The position numbers and the translations under genes were made by a program. Source: Monarcha castaneiventris obscurior (taxonomy: Eukaryota; Chordata; Aves; Passeriformes; Monarchidae). Taken from it: 64,000 nucleotides of DNA. The notes beneath the pieces are model-generated. The model was not told the DNA's origin. It searched no databases and was given only the letters and a program-made list of their open reading frames with translations. The DNA lies in NCBI GenBank assembly GCA_026261815.1, contig JAMPIT010000230.1:1497501-1561500 (forward strand). Direction: 5' to 3'. Positions 24,701-33,736 of this stretch are shown here, piece by piece (within the stretch, counting starts at the first letter, position 1; each line of letters starts with the position of its first letter).

Positions 24701-26314
24701 GGTACTCCCATCTTTTTTCAGTGTGTGAATAATATTTTATTAGGCAAGATAATGAATGCTTTACTGGTTGCTTCTGAGATCTGCATTTGTGGGTAAGGGA
24801 AAGAAAAAAAAGAATCCAGACCCTGTTGTGTTGTTATGCTCCTCCCTCAGTTATTTCTGTCATAACTCCATAATTAGAACTGTTAGTCAACGAGTTCTTC
24901 AAGGTTTAGCAATAAGGGTAAAGGGCAGGCAGCAGTTCTGTAGGGGAGAATAATGAGGAGCAATGTGCATTTTCACTGTGTTCATGTCAGCTCCAGAAGC
25001 TCTGGTGGAGAGGTCTGGGGTGCTCCATCCATGGCTGCAGCCAGTACAGCAGCTCACATTTAGTTGCCAGGGGAGAAGCTGGAACTCCTTAGATCTGCTG
25101 ACTTTTAGACAACCAGGCTGTGTGCTGTTTTCTTTGATGTTTTTAGGCTGTCTTCTTTGTGAACTGTTAAAATCAGTGTAGGAAATCTTTTATTAAGAAC
25201 ACTGCTTTGCACTGTCCTGCCTCTCCAGAATAGCTTTTTTTTTTTTTTGGTAACATGAGCTATTTATCTTCTAGCAGTCAGCTTTCAAGCTCAGATCCTA
25301 ATATTGTGATGCCCTAAGTGATATGGTAAAAACATTTTTCTGGTTGGTGCCACACATGGTTTAAAGCTGCCATTTATAATAACCAGGACCTGTAGGACTA
25401 ATTTATGTTCATGGTTAAAATTAAAAACCTGATCCAAGATCATCACTTGGTATCTCGGAAATCAGTGCCAAGGAAATAATGAGCTGTAGAAATTTGGGAG
25501 ATGAAATTAAGGGCCTTGTCAGAGTGGTTTAATCATGTATAGAAAAGTGCTGCTGGCTGAGTGATACTCGAGTCTCTGCAGAAACCAGAGCTTGTAACAA
25601 GATCCAAGGTAGTTTTGGAAAGACCTCAGTGTACTCCCATAATGAAGATAACACAGAACACCATCCCCAAATCCAGCCCACATATTTAAAAAAGGTTATT
25701 ACATGTGTTGTTTTCTGAACCCACTCTCTAGATGTAACATTTTAACCTGAGCACTGTTCTGCCCTTGCTGTTAAACATTTCCTCCAAGCCCCACGCCAGA
25801 AGGGGTTGTTGCTGCCTGCCTGTGCCTGGTGACTCACTCTGATAATTCTTAAAGGGAAAAAAAACAAAGATTTGCCTGTAAATAAAGTGTCAGTGCAGCC
25901 TCATAAGCTGTGTCTTCCTTCCAGTCTGTTCTGGATACCAGGGAGGCAGAGCAAGGAGAGCTGCCCAGTGTGGGGTCATGGGGGTCACCTGGACGTGCAG
26001 CTGAAGGTCACTTGTCCTGCTTGGGCTTGGGCTTGAACCTGCTGCTCCACCTGGATGGTAATGAGAAGCTAATTGCCTTGATGATGATGATGATGATGAT
26101 GATGGTTACAGAACACCTACACAGACAAAACTCACATGTCTTTCACATCATGAAACCCTCTGAGTGTTTGTTGGTTGCTTTGTTTCAGGTGCCTGTGCAG
26201 TCCTGGTTTGATGACATGACAGACACAGAGCTGCTAGATCTTATTCCTTTCTTTGAAGGACTAAGCAAAGAGGAAGAAGTTTACAGTATGCTTCATAAAC
26301 TCTGCAACAGGTAG
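3715..26314 (+). CDS. CTDSPL: CTDSPL (CTD small phosphatase-like), 3' part of the gene, six coding exons
   Basis: Spliced coding sequence: 3715-3747, 10292-10393, 15300-15356, 22452-22544, 24158-24343, 26189-26314. The exons give 198 residues with no frame breaks. Seen in the protein: HAD motif I DLDET near residues 34-38 (nucleophile Asp34, general acid/base Asp36), motif II Thr90 in LFTAS, motif III Lys128 in [10 protein letters not shown], and motif IV Asp144-Asn145 in VDNSP. All catalytic residues of the FCP/SCP class are present. The C-terminus ends in [10 protein letters not shown], which separates CTDSPL from CTDSP1 and CTDSP2. Known for the family: Mg-dependent nuclear phosphatases acting on phospho-Ser5 of the RNA polymerase II CTD; they silence neuronal genes with REST, and CTDSPL also dephosphorylates RB1. 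The N-terminal coding exon(s), including the start codon, are upstream of the window. Identity is near certain. Exon edges come from reading frame plus GT-AG and were not checked against transcripts. Confidence 0.97.
6547..6625 (-). mobile_element. CR1 LINE 3'-end fragment, minus strand
   Basis: TAGAATCATAAAGTAGTTTG, then GGTTGGAAGGAAACTTTAAA and CGTTCCAACCCCCAA, is the reverse complement of the avian CR1 3' end (consensus ...AAGGTCCCTTCCAACCCAAACTATTCTATGATTCTATG). It is diverged and 5'-truncated, so an old insertion. Confidence 0.85.
9345..9362. repeat. Perfect 18-bp AT-rich palindrome
   Basis: AATGAAATTAATTTCATT reads the same on both strands. It is in an intron, with further AATTAA palindromic sequence just upstream (9332-9344). 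It may be a homeodomain-type binding site or chance in AT-rich DNA. Confidence 0.5.
10292..10393 (+). CDS. CTDSPL: CTDSPL exon with the catalytic DLDET motif
   Basis: 102 nt, 34 residues, from PPAKYLLP to LVHSSFK, phase 0 at both ends. The acceptor is ttcatttatag and the donor is aag|gtaagt. It contains [13 protein letters not shown], the HAD motif I with both catalytic aspartates. The segment [12 protein letters not shown] varies among vertebrates; the flanks are nearly invariant. Confidence 0.97.
10394..15299 (+). other. CTDSPL: CTDSPL intron, no recognised element
   Basis: Unique AT-rich sequence between two well-defined exons. Open frames are short and do not resemble known proteins. No transposon end or RNA gene was recognised. 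Confidence 0.75.
15300..15356 (+). CDS. CTDSPL: CTDSPL exon PISNADF...GTIHQ
   Basis: 57 nt, 19 residues ([19 protein letters not shown]), phase 0. The acceptor is tgtttccag and the donor is cag|gtaagt. In Scp1 the matching segment follows the nucleophile and leads into the insertion that shapes the pocket for the Ser-Pro substrate; the residue pattern here is unchanged from mammals. Confidence 0.96.
15357..22451 (+). other. CTDSPL: CTDSPL intron hosting mir-26a-1
   Basis: The longest intron in the window. Apart from the microRNA hairpin it holds a short (CAAA)n run at about 16881-16907, A tracts at 19511-19524 and 19897-19914, and a GC-richer patch at about 18105-18540 with no recognised function. 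Confidence 0.85.
18940..19016 (+). ncRNA. MIR26A1: mir-26a-1 microRNA hairpin in a CTDSPL intron
   Basis: The 5p arm at 18948-18969 is a full match to mature miR-26a-5p (starts TTCAAGTAATCC, with C at position 11, not T as in miR-26b). The 3p arm at 18987-19008 starts CCTATTCTTGG and ends TTGCACT, as in chicken. The two arms pair across a loop of about 17 nt. The hairpin is on the same strand as CTDSPL, inside the intron 15357-22451, the position mir-26a-1 holds in other vertebrates. It should be released from the CTDSPL primary transcript. miR-26a restrains the cell cycle and is reported to act together with its host phosphatases on the RB pathway. Confidence 0.97.
22452..22544 (+). CDS. CTDSPL: CTDSPL exon [12 protein letters not shown]...FTASLAK
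   Basis: 93 nt, 31 residues, phase 0. The acceptor is cattccag and the donor is aag|gtttgt, a weaker donor than the others. It contains LFTASLAK with the HAD motif II threonine. About 170 bp downstream of this donor sits the inverted RFX-like hairpin at 22718-22811. Confidence 0.96.
22545..24157 (+). other. CTDSPL: CTDSPL intron with an inverted RFX-like element near its 5' end
   Basis: Short intron (1.6 kb). The only structured element seen is the hairpin at 22718-22811, about 170 bp after the donor. Confidence 0.8.
22718..22811. promoter_or_regulatory. Inverted pair of RFX/X-box-like motifs forming a long imperfect hairpin
   Basis: CCATGGTAAC at 22718-22727 and its exact reverse complement GTTACCATGG at 22802-22811 bracket about 74 bp. 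Each arm lies in an X-box-like palindrome: GTTTCCATGGTAAC and GTTACCATGGTTAT compare well with RFX consensus GTTRCCATGGYAAC. Further inside, CATATGGGC pairs imperfectly with GCCAATATG, and AATGTA with TGCATT. This could be an intronic enhancer bound by RFX factors, or an RNA hairpin; neither is shown. Confidence 0.45.
24158..24343 (+). CDS. CTDSPL: CTDSPL exon [10 protein letters not shown]...HPENA
   Basis: 186 nt, 62 residues, phase 0. The acceptor is atttttaag and the donor is gca|gtaagt. It carries the motif III lysine ([10 protein letters not shown]) and motif IV VDNSP. Reading on into the intron would add about eight residues (SIRSTRA) and then a stop, so intron retention would truncate the protein. 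Confidence 0.97.
24344..26188 (+). other. CTDSPL: CTDSPL last intron with a (GAT)8 microsatellite
   Basis: 1.85 kb, GT-AG. A pure (GAT)8 run sits at 26080-26104, 85 nt before the final acceptor. A T run lies at about 25236-25249. Nothing else was recognised. Confidence 0.85.
26080..26104 (+). repeat. (GAT)8 trinucleotide microsatellite
   Basis: Eight uninterrupted GAT units in the last CTDSPL intron, 85 nt upstream of the final 3' splice site. Its length is likely polymorphic. It is translated only in a spurious read-through frame as poly-Met. Confidence 0.9.
26189..26314 (+). CDS. CTDSPL: CTDSPL last coding exon and stop codon
   Basis: 126 nt including TAG at 26312-26314, giving 41 residues from [10 protein letters not shown] to HKLCNR. 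The acceptor is tgtttcag. The [18 protein letters not shown] stretch and the LCNR ending match CTDSPL and not CTDSP1 or CTDSP2. In this bird, KEEE replaces the human REDD-type residues (from memory) in the acidic loop. An apparent longer open frame back to 25910 is intron read-through. Confidence 0.97.
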
Positions 26315-27440
26315 CCCTTAACTCTGACTGACTCCTGCTCCTAGATTGCAGTTGCTAGAGGCTGTCTCCATCTCTTTCAGCTCTTTCAAATGTAAGCTTT
26401 GGGGAGGTCACCCCTGTCAGAAGTGCTACTCTTGATCTTCCTGTTACATTGGACACGAAGGACAATCATGAGTGATGCTATTAAGCCTTCAGAAGCCTGA
26501 CTCCTAAGGTCATGTGTTCAGACTACTTTTTTAAAGGAAAAAAAAAAAAAAAGAAGCTATTTTAAATGGGACTCTTTTAATTAATTTCATAAATGGACAT
26601 CTTTTACTGGATCAGCTTTTCTTAAAACATGCCAAAAACAAGAAGCTTGTATTTCAGCAGTTGAATTTCTCTCCCTTTCTTCCCCTCCCACTATGCAGAC
26701 AATTTTACCCCCCTGCTTAGAGCAGTTGACCTGACTCTGAATTTTTTCTTACAGAATGAAGTGCCTTTTTGAATGTTATTTTAAGATAAAAATTCATTTT
26801 TGTATAAGACGTATTTCCAGACATCTTTTAGTCTTGTATTGTCTAAATGCTTTAAAAGGAAAAAGGAAAAAAATTTTATAGAGCACTGTAATATATAACA
26901 AAGGAAAAAGTTGAAACCAAGATGCTGGGTTCCTGTCTCCACAATGACATTGAGTTGTGTTACACTTTGTCATGCTCAGAAGGTTCAGGCGTTCGTGGGA
27001 GGGGTGAAGTGGGGTCACTAACGTGGTTGTTTCACTCATGAGGATTTTGGGCACAGTTTTAAAACATATCTGCAGTTGTTGGAGTATTGAGGGAGTGATG
27101 GAGTTGAGAAAACGAGGTGGCTGAGAGACCTAAAGCACCTTTAATCCCAGACAGATGAAGTTCTGCTGTCTCTGCTTACGCACAACTGCCATGCCTCTTC
27201 TTTTTTGGAAAACCATTCTCTTGGGAGAACGGCAAGGAGATCTATTTATTAGTTTAAGATTCTTTTCTCAAAACAACCCCGTCTGGGTAAGCTGGATCTG
27301 TATTGAGCTGTTTGGAGTACTTTTTTCTTTTAATTGCTGCTACTGTATACTCACCAAATGGAGTTGACCATCGGCTGTTATACTGTTTTTGCCACTGTGC
27401 CTGTGCTATGAGACATTTTCTGTAAGCTGCAAACTTGGGC

Positions 27441-27450
27441 AATAAATAAA
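27441..27450 (+). promoter_or_regulatory. Possible proximal polyadenylation signal (overlapping AATAAATAAA)
   Basis: Two overlapping AATAAA hexamers about 1.1 kb after the stop. No clear GT-rich downstream element follows, so use is uncertain. Confidence 0.3.
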
Positions 27451-28217
27451 ATGCAGGCTTCATAACCCACCCCCATGGATTAACCCATTGGTATTTGATA
27501 TACCAGAGAACCCAGTTAAAGGTGACCTGTAAAGGAGAATTTTTTTTTTCCATTTAAGATGAAGCCCTCTCCTTTTTTTGATACATGAAAATGTAGAAAG
27601 TATTTGCCCACACCTTTGATTTGTATTTCTTTTTCCCCAAGGTGTGAGGTGCAGATTAGGAGCTGTATCAGGTCTTGCTGGAAGGGCAGAAGTTATTAGC
27701 CTAGACTAAAATCAGTCCTCTGGCTTTGGAGTTGACTTAGAGTCATCTCTGAATCTGAGAGCCTGCTTAACATCTTCTGCAGTGGCATTCACCCTTTTGG
27801 ATGAATAATTTTTAAATATTTCATGCCTTTGAAGAACAAGGCACACCCTTTTTTTTTTTCCCTTTCCAGTGTCACCTTTCAGTTATTGTCCACAGCAGAA
27901 ATCTGCAAACATAAAAGGTGCAGCTGCGTTTGGCTGTCATCAGAGAAGACTAAATGGACTATTTGGTGCTTCTAATTAGCCTCGTGCTAAATTCTGAATT
28001 GTAGACCCCCTTTGCCTTTTCTCTTTTTCTCGAAAAGTCCTGATGACTTGGGGAAAAAAAAAAAAAAAACAAACCAATTTTTTGCGATGGACTTGGCTTG
28101 TGATCCTTGTCTAAAAACATCGGTGAAGCAGCTTAACAAATCCACCAGAGAAGGGCAGGCCAGTCTACACAGGCAGCGAGTTGTGGGTGCAGGGTCAGGC
28201 TGAGCCCCTGCAGTGCG

Positions 28218-28250
28218 GCTGTGCTCCAGCTGTGCTCCAGCTGTGCTGCA
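28218..28250 (+). repeat. Three-copy 11-bp tandem repeat in the CTDSPL 3' UTR
   Basis: GCTGTGCTCCA repeated three times, the last copy with one change (GCTGTGCTGCA). Confidence 0.8.
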
Positions 28251-28572
28251 GGGGTGCTGGAGGCAGTCCCGTCACCCCCGTGAGTCTGTACGGCATCACC
28301 CTTTTGTTTCTGAACCAGCTGGCATCACCTTAGTACTGTATGAATCTGTGCCACAACAAAAAGACAAAACTGTCGAGTTCGAAATTCACAAACTAAAAAA
28401 AAAAAAAAAAAAAAAAAAAGCCTACTTTGTTTAAAAATATAAAGAAAGAAAACAAACAAAAAGGACGTATGGATTCTGGTTAGTCCATTAATGTTTACTT
28501 TCAGTTTAAGATGGTTTAATTTTGTATTTGACTCCAGAGTAATGAAACTGTAAGCTGCCAAAAAAAAAAAAA

Positions 28573-28578
28573 AATAAA
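28573..28578 (+). promoter_or_regulatory. Possible internal polyadenylation signal in the CTDSPL 3' UTR
   Basis: AATAAA after an A run, with GT-rich sequence (tgtgcctgtggc) downstream. Use here would give a UTR of about 2.3 kb that lacks the miR-26 site. The neighbouring A run could also cause false oligo-dT priming. Confidence 0.35.
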
Positions 28579-29298
28579 GAGTTGTTCTCTGAGCAGTATT
28601 TACAACTGTGCCTGTGGCCCCTGGGCCCCAGGTGCAGTTTGCAGGGAAGTATTCAGGTTGTAGTTAGTCGTGCAGGTATGAGAGGAATGGCTGAAGAAAT
28701 TCAAAGACTTTTTCTCGTTAGCATTAGACCAAACAAGCAGACAATGAGTAACCCACAAGCCAGGGCCGTGTGACAGTTGTGAGCTGTTGGACGTGAGACA
28801 AACCGTGTCACCCGTTTGCATCTCTGGAAGCAGCGATTTCATGAACCAGTTGCCTTAAGTCTGTGAATGAATGTTGATTATATTATTAAAGTGTCTTGTA
28901 TTGTTTTCAAATCCACATAGAATGGGCAACTGAACTTCTGCACCAGCCCCCGGAGGAACGGTTCTGATGATGTTCTGTACAACCACACTTGTACTGTATT
29001 ATTTTGGCTCTTAAAATTCCCAAATTAAAAAAAAAAACCACACCTTACTGTAACTTAGTACAGCATTAAAATGACACTTGGTGACAATACAAAGACAAAA
29101 AACTTAGCACAGCTTTGATCTCTGCTAGTTTTAAGAGTATTTTCTGTAAGTTCTAATTAATTCTATTTTTTTTAACCCACCCAAGTTGTATGGAAATAAA
29201 ACTCAGAGTGCTCTGCAATCAGGTTTGGACTCCCCTGGGTATTTGGATTTGGCCAAAGGGATCAAACTGTCACAGTTTTTATTTTGACACTACCATCA

Positions 29299-29306
29299 TA
29301 CTTGAA
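29299..29306 (+). promoter_or_regulatory. miR-26 8-mer target site in the CTDSPL 3' UTR
   Basis: TACTTGAA is the exact 8-mer complement of the miR-26 seed (positions 2-8 plus A opposite position 1). It lies about 3 kb into the 3' UTR, in an AU-rich setting. The host gene carries mir-26a-1 itself. miR-26b repression of its host ctdsp2 is reported in zebrafish, so feedback here is plausible. Function in this bird is inference. Confidence 0.65.
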
Positions 29307-30067
29307 ATTTCAAGTGTTGAGTTTGCGTGGATATACATACGCTATATATTTAGAGTTTCTAGATTCTAACAAAGCAATAGAGTTCTGTCCATAAAGTCAG
29401 AGAATGAGTGGAATGTTTGTAAAATTTGCAATACGGGTATTTGATTGTATTTTAAATACAAGATTTAAAAAAAAAAAAATCAAATAGGAAAAAAAAAACC
29501 AGACTTGTTTCCTAAATCTCTTGCATATTTTGAAGTGCAGTTAGTGCATGCAGGTCACCAGGGCAGTTATAAACCCTGGGTTTCAATTCTATTTCTGGAT
29601 ATTATAGAAATATTTAAAAGTCTTTTCCCCGTTGGTCATTCTAAAGAGACGCTGCCTGGCCTGAAGTTCTGTTGTCCTTTTTATGTTGGGTTAAAAAACG
29701 GTTTTTTGCCTGTATAGGTATTTTTAAATTAAGCTGTAAGGCAGAATGCCTTAGACCCGTGAAATCCAACGGAAGTGTTAACAATGAAATTGCCATTTGT
29801 AACCTTAGGGCTGTGCGCTGAATCCTTGTTCACCACCAGGAAGCGTGGCAGGCTTGGGATGGGGAGATGGTAGCAAATGTACAATATTGCTGTGTTCATT
29901 TAGGTAGCTTTGGAAGAATAATTTGTCTCTTTGTTTCGCCCTTTTGATCTTTATTAAAACAGCAGAAGTTTTACGTGGAAGAAACTCAACACCTGGAGAC
30001 GTTTCGGTTGTCAAGTGTACGCAATCACTTTTCTTACAGCATGATTTTGATTAGACTGGTTGGGGAC

Positions 30068-30073
30068 AATAAA
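30068..30073 (+). promoter_or_regulatory. Probable main polyadenylation signal of CTDSPL (AATAAA)
   Basis: AATAAA followed within 20-35 nt by a GT-rich stretch (ctggtgtgtgctgatgttg), the expected cleavage-factor layout. It is the best-formed of the AATAAA hexamers after the stop codon. Confidence 0.7.
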
Positions 30074-30220
30074 GTATCTAAATGACACTGGTGTGTGCTG
30101 ATGTTGCAGCTTTTGAAATTTCAGTGTAAAAAAACAACACAAAAAAACCCAAGAAAAAGAATCTGTAGCTCTGTGACTTGCGAAGGCGTAACCCTCTGTT
30201 GGACAGATTGTTCCTAACCT

Positions 30221-30226
30221 AATAAA
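30221..30226 (+). promoter_or_regulatory. Second possible distal polyadenylation signal
   Basis: AATAAA 153 nt beyond the first distal signal. A T/G-rich stretch (gctgtgatgttttttt) follows only about 65 nt later, so the layout is weaker. It may give a slightly longer CTDSPL transcript. Confidence 0.4.
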
Positions 30227-33200
30227 CCGCAGTTCCGCACAGCCCTATTTGTAAAACAAAGACAAGTTTGTGCCTCTGATTCCAAGGTGCTGTGATGTTT
30301 TTTTGCCTTTGTGGGGCGAGGAGGGGCAGGTGAGACTGGCGTGGGGCAATTGCTTCAAAATCTCTGGGCTAACTATGCAAAACCAGCTGTCAGTTTTCTG
30401 TTTCACATGATGTTGTAAAATCCCAGCTGACTCTCTCTTATTTCTTGTTAAAGATCTATTGGGAACTCCTTAACAGAGGAGTAAGCAATGGAAATGTTTC
30501 TTTCTTTCTTTTTTTTTCCTTTTTTTTTTTCCTTATGATGGAGCTGTTTACACTTTGATGCAATGAACAATCCAGCAATACTTGAGAAACACTACAGATA
30601 CCATATGAGTGTTTGCAGGAGAGAGGAGTGTTGTCAATCAGGTATTGAATGGTTTCTTTACTGTCACAAATAAAAAATTTTAACAATATAGTTACTTGTG
30701 CATGTAATACTTCTCTGGGAAAAAGCATTTCTGCACTTCTCCTTCAGTAACAGGCACTTCCCTGATTCAGCAGGGACTTTGCTCCTGCTAATGCACATCC
30801 ATGCTAGAGGATAAAATCACCCATCTCTGTCCCACCCTCCTCCCCCTCTCTTCATTCTCAGTCATGTGCAGGACTCCTCAGAGGCTGCCCTGGCACCTGC
30901 TTGTGCAAGCAGAGCTGATGAACTACTGATGAACTCTGCTAAATAAATTGGTGGCGACTCTTGCAGATGTTCCAGCTATTTAGATCTCTTGGATGAGATC
31001 ATACAATAATTTGTTCAAGTCTCAAAGCTGTGTGACTTCTTTTGAAGGGCTTACTTCAGCTACTTGAATAGCTGTTCTTAACATCACTGCCATATCCACA
31101 TGAATATCTGAATAAAACACTTTATTTGGTTGGAAAAATCTATTTTGGGACTTTTTATCTGACACAGTAAGACTTAGAGCCTTCCTTTCTAGGAAGAGGC
31201 ACATATTATTGATGCTTTATGAGCAGAAAACCTCAGGCCTGTTGGAATAAGCAGCTGACTCAAGATAGCACATCAGATGCAATTAAAAATATTTTTTAGT
31301 TAGTCCTATGATCATTTGGAATGACCTGGACTGCCTTTACTTTGTACTGGTGGGTCAGGTTCTTGATTTTTTGAATTTTTTTTTTTTTCAGGTTTGGTTT
31401 GGTTTTAGTTTTGTTTTTAATTTTACCAATCTCCTTAGCTGTTGCTTAGGATAAAGATGCCTTTTTTTTTCTTTTTTTTTTTCCCACTTGGTAAAACAAG
31501 TGTTTCAAAATTCATAAAACAGCTCATTTATAGTGGTGAGAAAGATCCTGTTGTGTCCTGACAGAAACCAAGCGTCTGCAGAACTGAATACACAATAGTC
31601 TACACACCTTCAGGCTTTCCAATGGTTTTTCCCTCCCTTTTTTGTTGTCTTTTGACTCAGGAGGGAAACCAGCTGCCCTGAAATTCCCTGCAGGATGGGA
31701 TAGGGCTGTTCCTGGTGGGATGCAGCCTCCAGCAGTTTTCCTGGCCAGCGACCTTCCCCATCCAGAGTGGCAGCAGCCCAGGCAGAGTTCTGCTGGACTG
31801 CTCTGGTTCTGCTGGAGCTGCTGGAGGAGAAATGATCTGCAGGTAACCCATAGGTCTGGACAGGTTGGCAGCTCAGCCTTGGAAAGCTTCCAGGATTTTG
31901 TTGGGAAGGAGCTGTGCTGGCAGCGGGGTGTCCGTGGTTGAAGGGGCATTTCCGAGGCACAGGACACACAAAGGGATCGGTGCAGCTCCACAGGGTGGGT
32001 TTGCCTCTGCAGTGCACCTCGATATCAAAAGGTGAGGTTTGGTCATGGCTAAAATGAGATGAAAATGAGATCAAGCTGATTTTGGGAGGTGGTGGCTGTG
32101 TCCGTGTCCCCCCGCGGTGCCTCCCGTGCTCTCCCCGAGCCGGCCTCGCTCAGTTTCACACCCACTTTTGGTTTAATGCTGTGGATGCACCCGATGGGAT
32201 GGAAATGGCAGGAAAAGCTGGACACAGGAGCACAGCGCAGCTGGCACCCGTCAGCCTCACCACCTCCGGGGGGACTCCAGCAAGGACGAGGCTGCTGCTG
32301 CTCCGAGGCAAGCACAGGAGTCCCCGCTCAGCCAGAGATGTGTCACCCCCTCGGAGAACCTCTGGGTAATGAGGGGTGATCCTTTTGTCCCTACAAACGT
32401 GATGTCACCACCTCTGAATTCCCAGCCTTTCAAATAAATGTTGCACTGGAAAGCTTGAGAGGTTGCTGGGGGAGTTGCTGGCTTGACAATGGGTTGTTTT
32501 CTTTGATTTTAATGAGCTTTTGTGATGAAAACCAAATTTCTTTACAGTGTAACCTTGTAATATTTTTTTTCTCATGCTTTGATTCAGTTTGACAATAAAC
32601 TATCTGTGTTATTTTTTTCATTCTCTTCATGTCTGATAATGCAAATAGTTTAGGTTTGTTCCCAGAAATCCCCCTTTCCCTGTCCACATACCGTTCCCCA
32701 TGGGGGAAACATTGGGAGGGGGAAGCAAAGACTTCACAGAATCAGGCCAGGAAGTTCTCATTCCATTCTTCTCACAGCTCTTTGGAGCTGCTGTGCTTTC
32801 ACAGGGATGAAAGCCCTGACTGCTGAGCACCAAGGCCTTCTTTGGCAGCGTCTTTGGCAGAAAGGTGCAGCTCCTGTTCTTTTTGGTTAACCTGCTGAGG
32901 TTTGGATAAATCCACCTGGCTGCTTTCCAAAGCCACTGAAGCCTGTAAGGTGGAGCTGGGAAAAGGAGCAGGATCCTGGACTGTGGGAGGGCAGAAGGGG
33001 GCAGGGGGAAATGTGATGGTGGCTGGTGGGGTTTCTGTACAAACCCCTTTCAGCCCTCATACTGGAAGAAGCTGGGTGGCTCCTCACCTGCCTGTCCCGG
33101 GTTTTTAGGCATAAATGGGGCTGAGAGGGGATCAGCATCGCTGCCTTTGTGCCAGGCTGGGTGTCACCTCTCTGTGACTTGTGACAGTGCCTGTTGTGAG

Positions 33201-33698
33201 CGCTGATGTTGAGCAGCTGACCTGGCACAGGTCTCGGATCAGCCACTCCGCAGCCAAACATTTATCCCGAGGGAAAGGAGAAGCTGGGGGAGCTGCCTTT
33301 GCTGGGGCTGGGTTGGTTCCAGGTGCCCGTGTGGAGCAGTTCCTCACCTGGCCCATCTCCAGTAAGGTCTGCCTGGAAGGATGAGGCTGCAGAAGGTGGT
33401 TGCAAGACAAGCATTTGCTGGAAAACAACCCCACAGAAAGATGGAAGTCTGGCATTTTCATGTGTGTTTTTAATAGGAAAATCATTTTGTAAATACTTTT
33501 AGGATTTTTTTTTTCCTAATCTCTACCTAATCCCCTGGTTAATACCTGCTGTACCCTCAGAGATTGAGAACCAGAGGTTTGTGTGAAATTTATCTGTGGG
33601 GTTTTTTGTGCACCTGAAATGGGCCATTATTTTCATTTACAAGCAAATACATCTAGAAGAAGAGGGGGAGATTTTTGTCAAGACCTGAACCCATTTAA

Positions 33699-33736
33699 TC
33701 ACAGAATTACAGAATAATTTTTGTTGGGAAAGAGTC
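33699..33736 (-). mobile_element. Very short degraded CR1 3' end, minus strand
   Basis: AATCACAGAATTACAGAATA followed by a TTGTTGGGAAA core resembles the inverted CR1 terminus. Only about 35 bp align by eye, so the call is tentative. Confidence 0.5.

Larger units (their letters stand above)
26315..30095 (+). other. CTDSPL: CTDSPL 3' untranslated region (about 3.75 kb)
   Basis: AT-rich and free of recognisable transposons, it runs from the stop to the polyadenylation signal at 30068. It contains many A tracts (for example 26540-26555 and 28396-28419) and an 11-bp three-copy repeat (GCTGTGCTCCA) at about 28218-28250. AATAAA signals occur at 27441/27445, 28573, 30068 and, just beyond, 30221. 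A miR-26 seed site lies at 29299-29306. The length is close to what I recall for human CTDSPL. The extent is inferred from sequence signals only. Confidence 0.75.

Noticed and set aside
25910..26188. Extended N-terminus (with poly-Met from the GAT repeat) in frame with the last CTDSPL exon
   Set aside because: This is intron sequence before the acceptor at 26188; the previous exon joins at 26189 in the conserved protein.
28396..28419. Long A run as evidence of a processed pseudogene or SINE tail
   Set aside because: No target-site duplication or retro-element body was found upstream; it is better read as a 3' UTR homopolymer.
30579..30585. Second miR-26 seed match (TACTTGA)
   Set aside because: Not listed as a UTR site because it lies beyond both distal polyadenylation signals; it would count only if a longer transcript exists.
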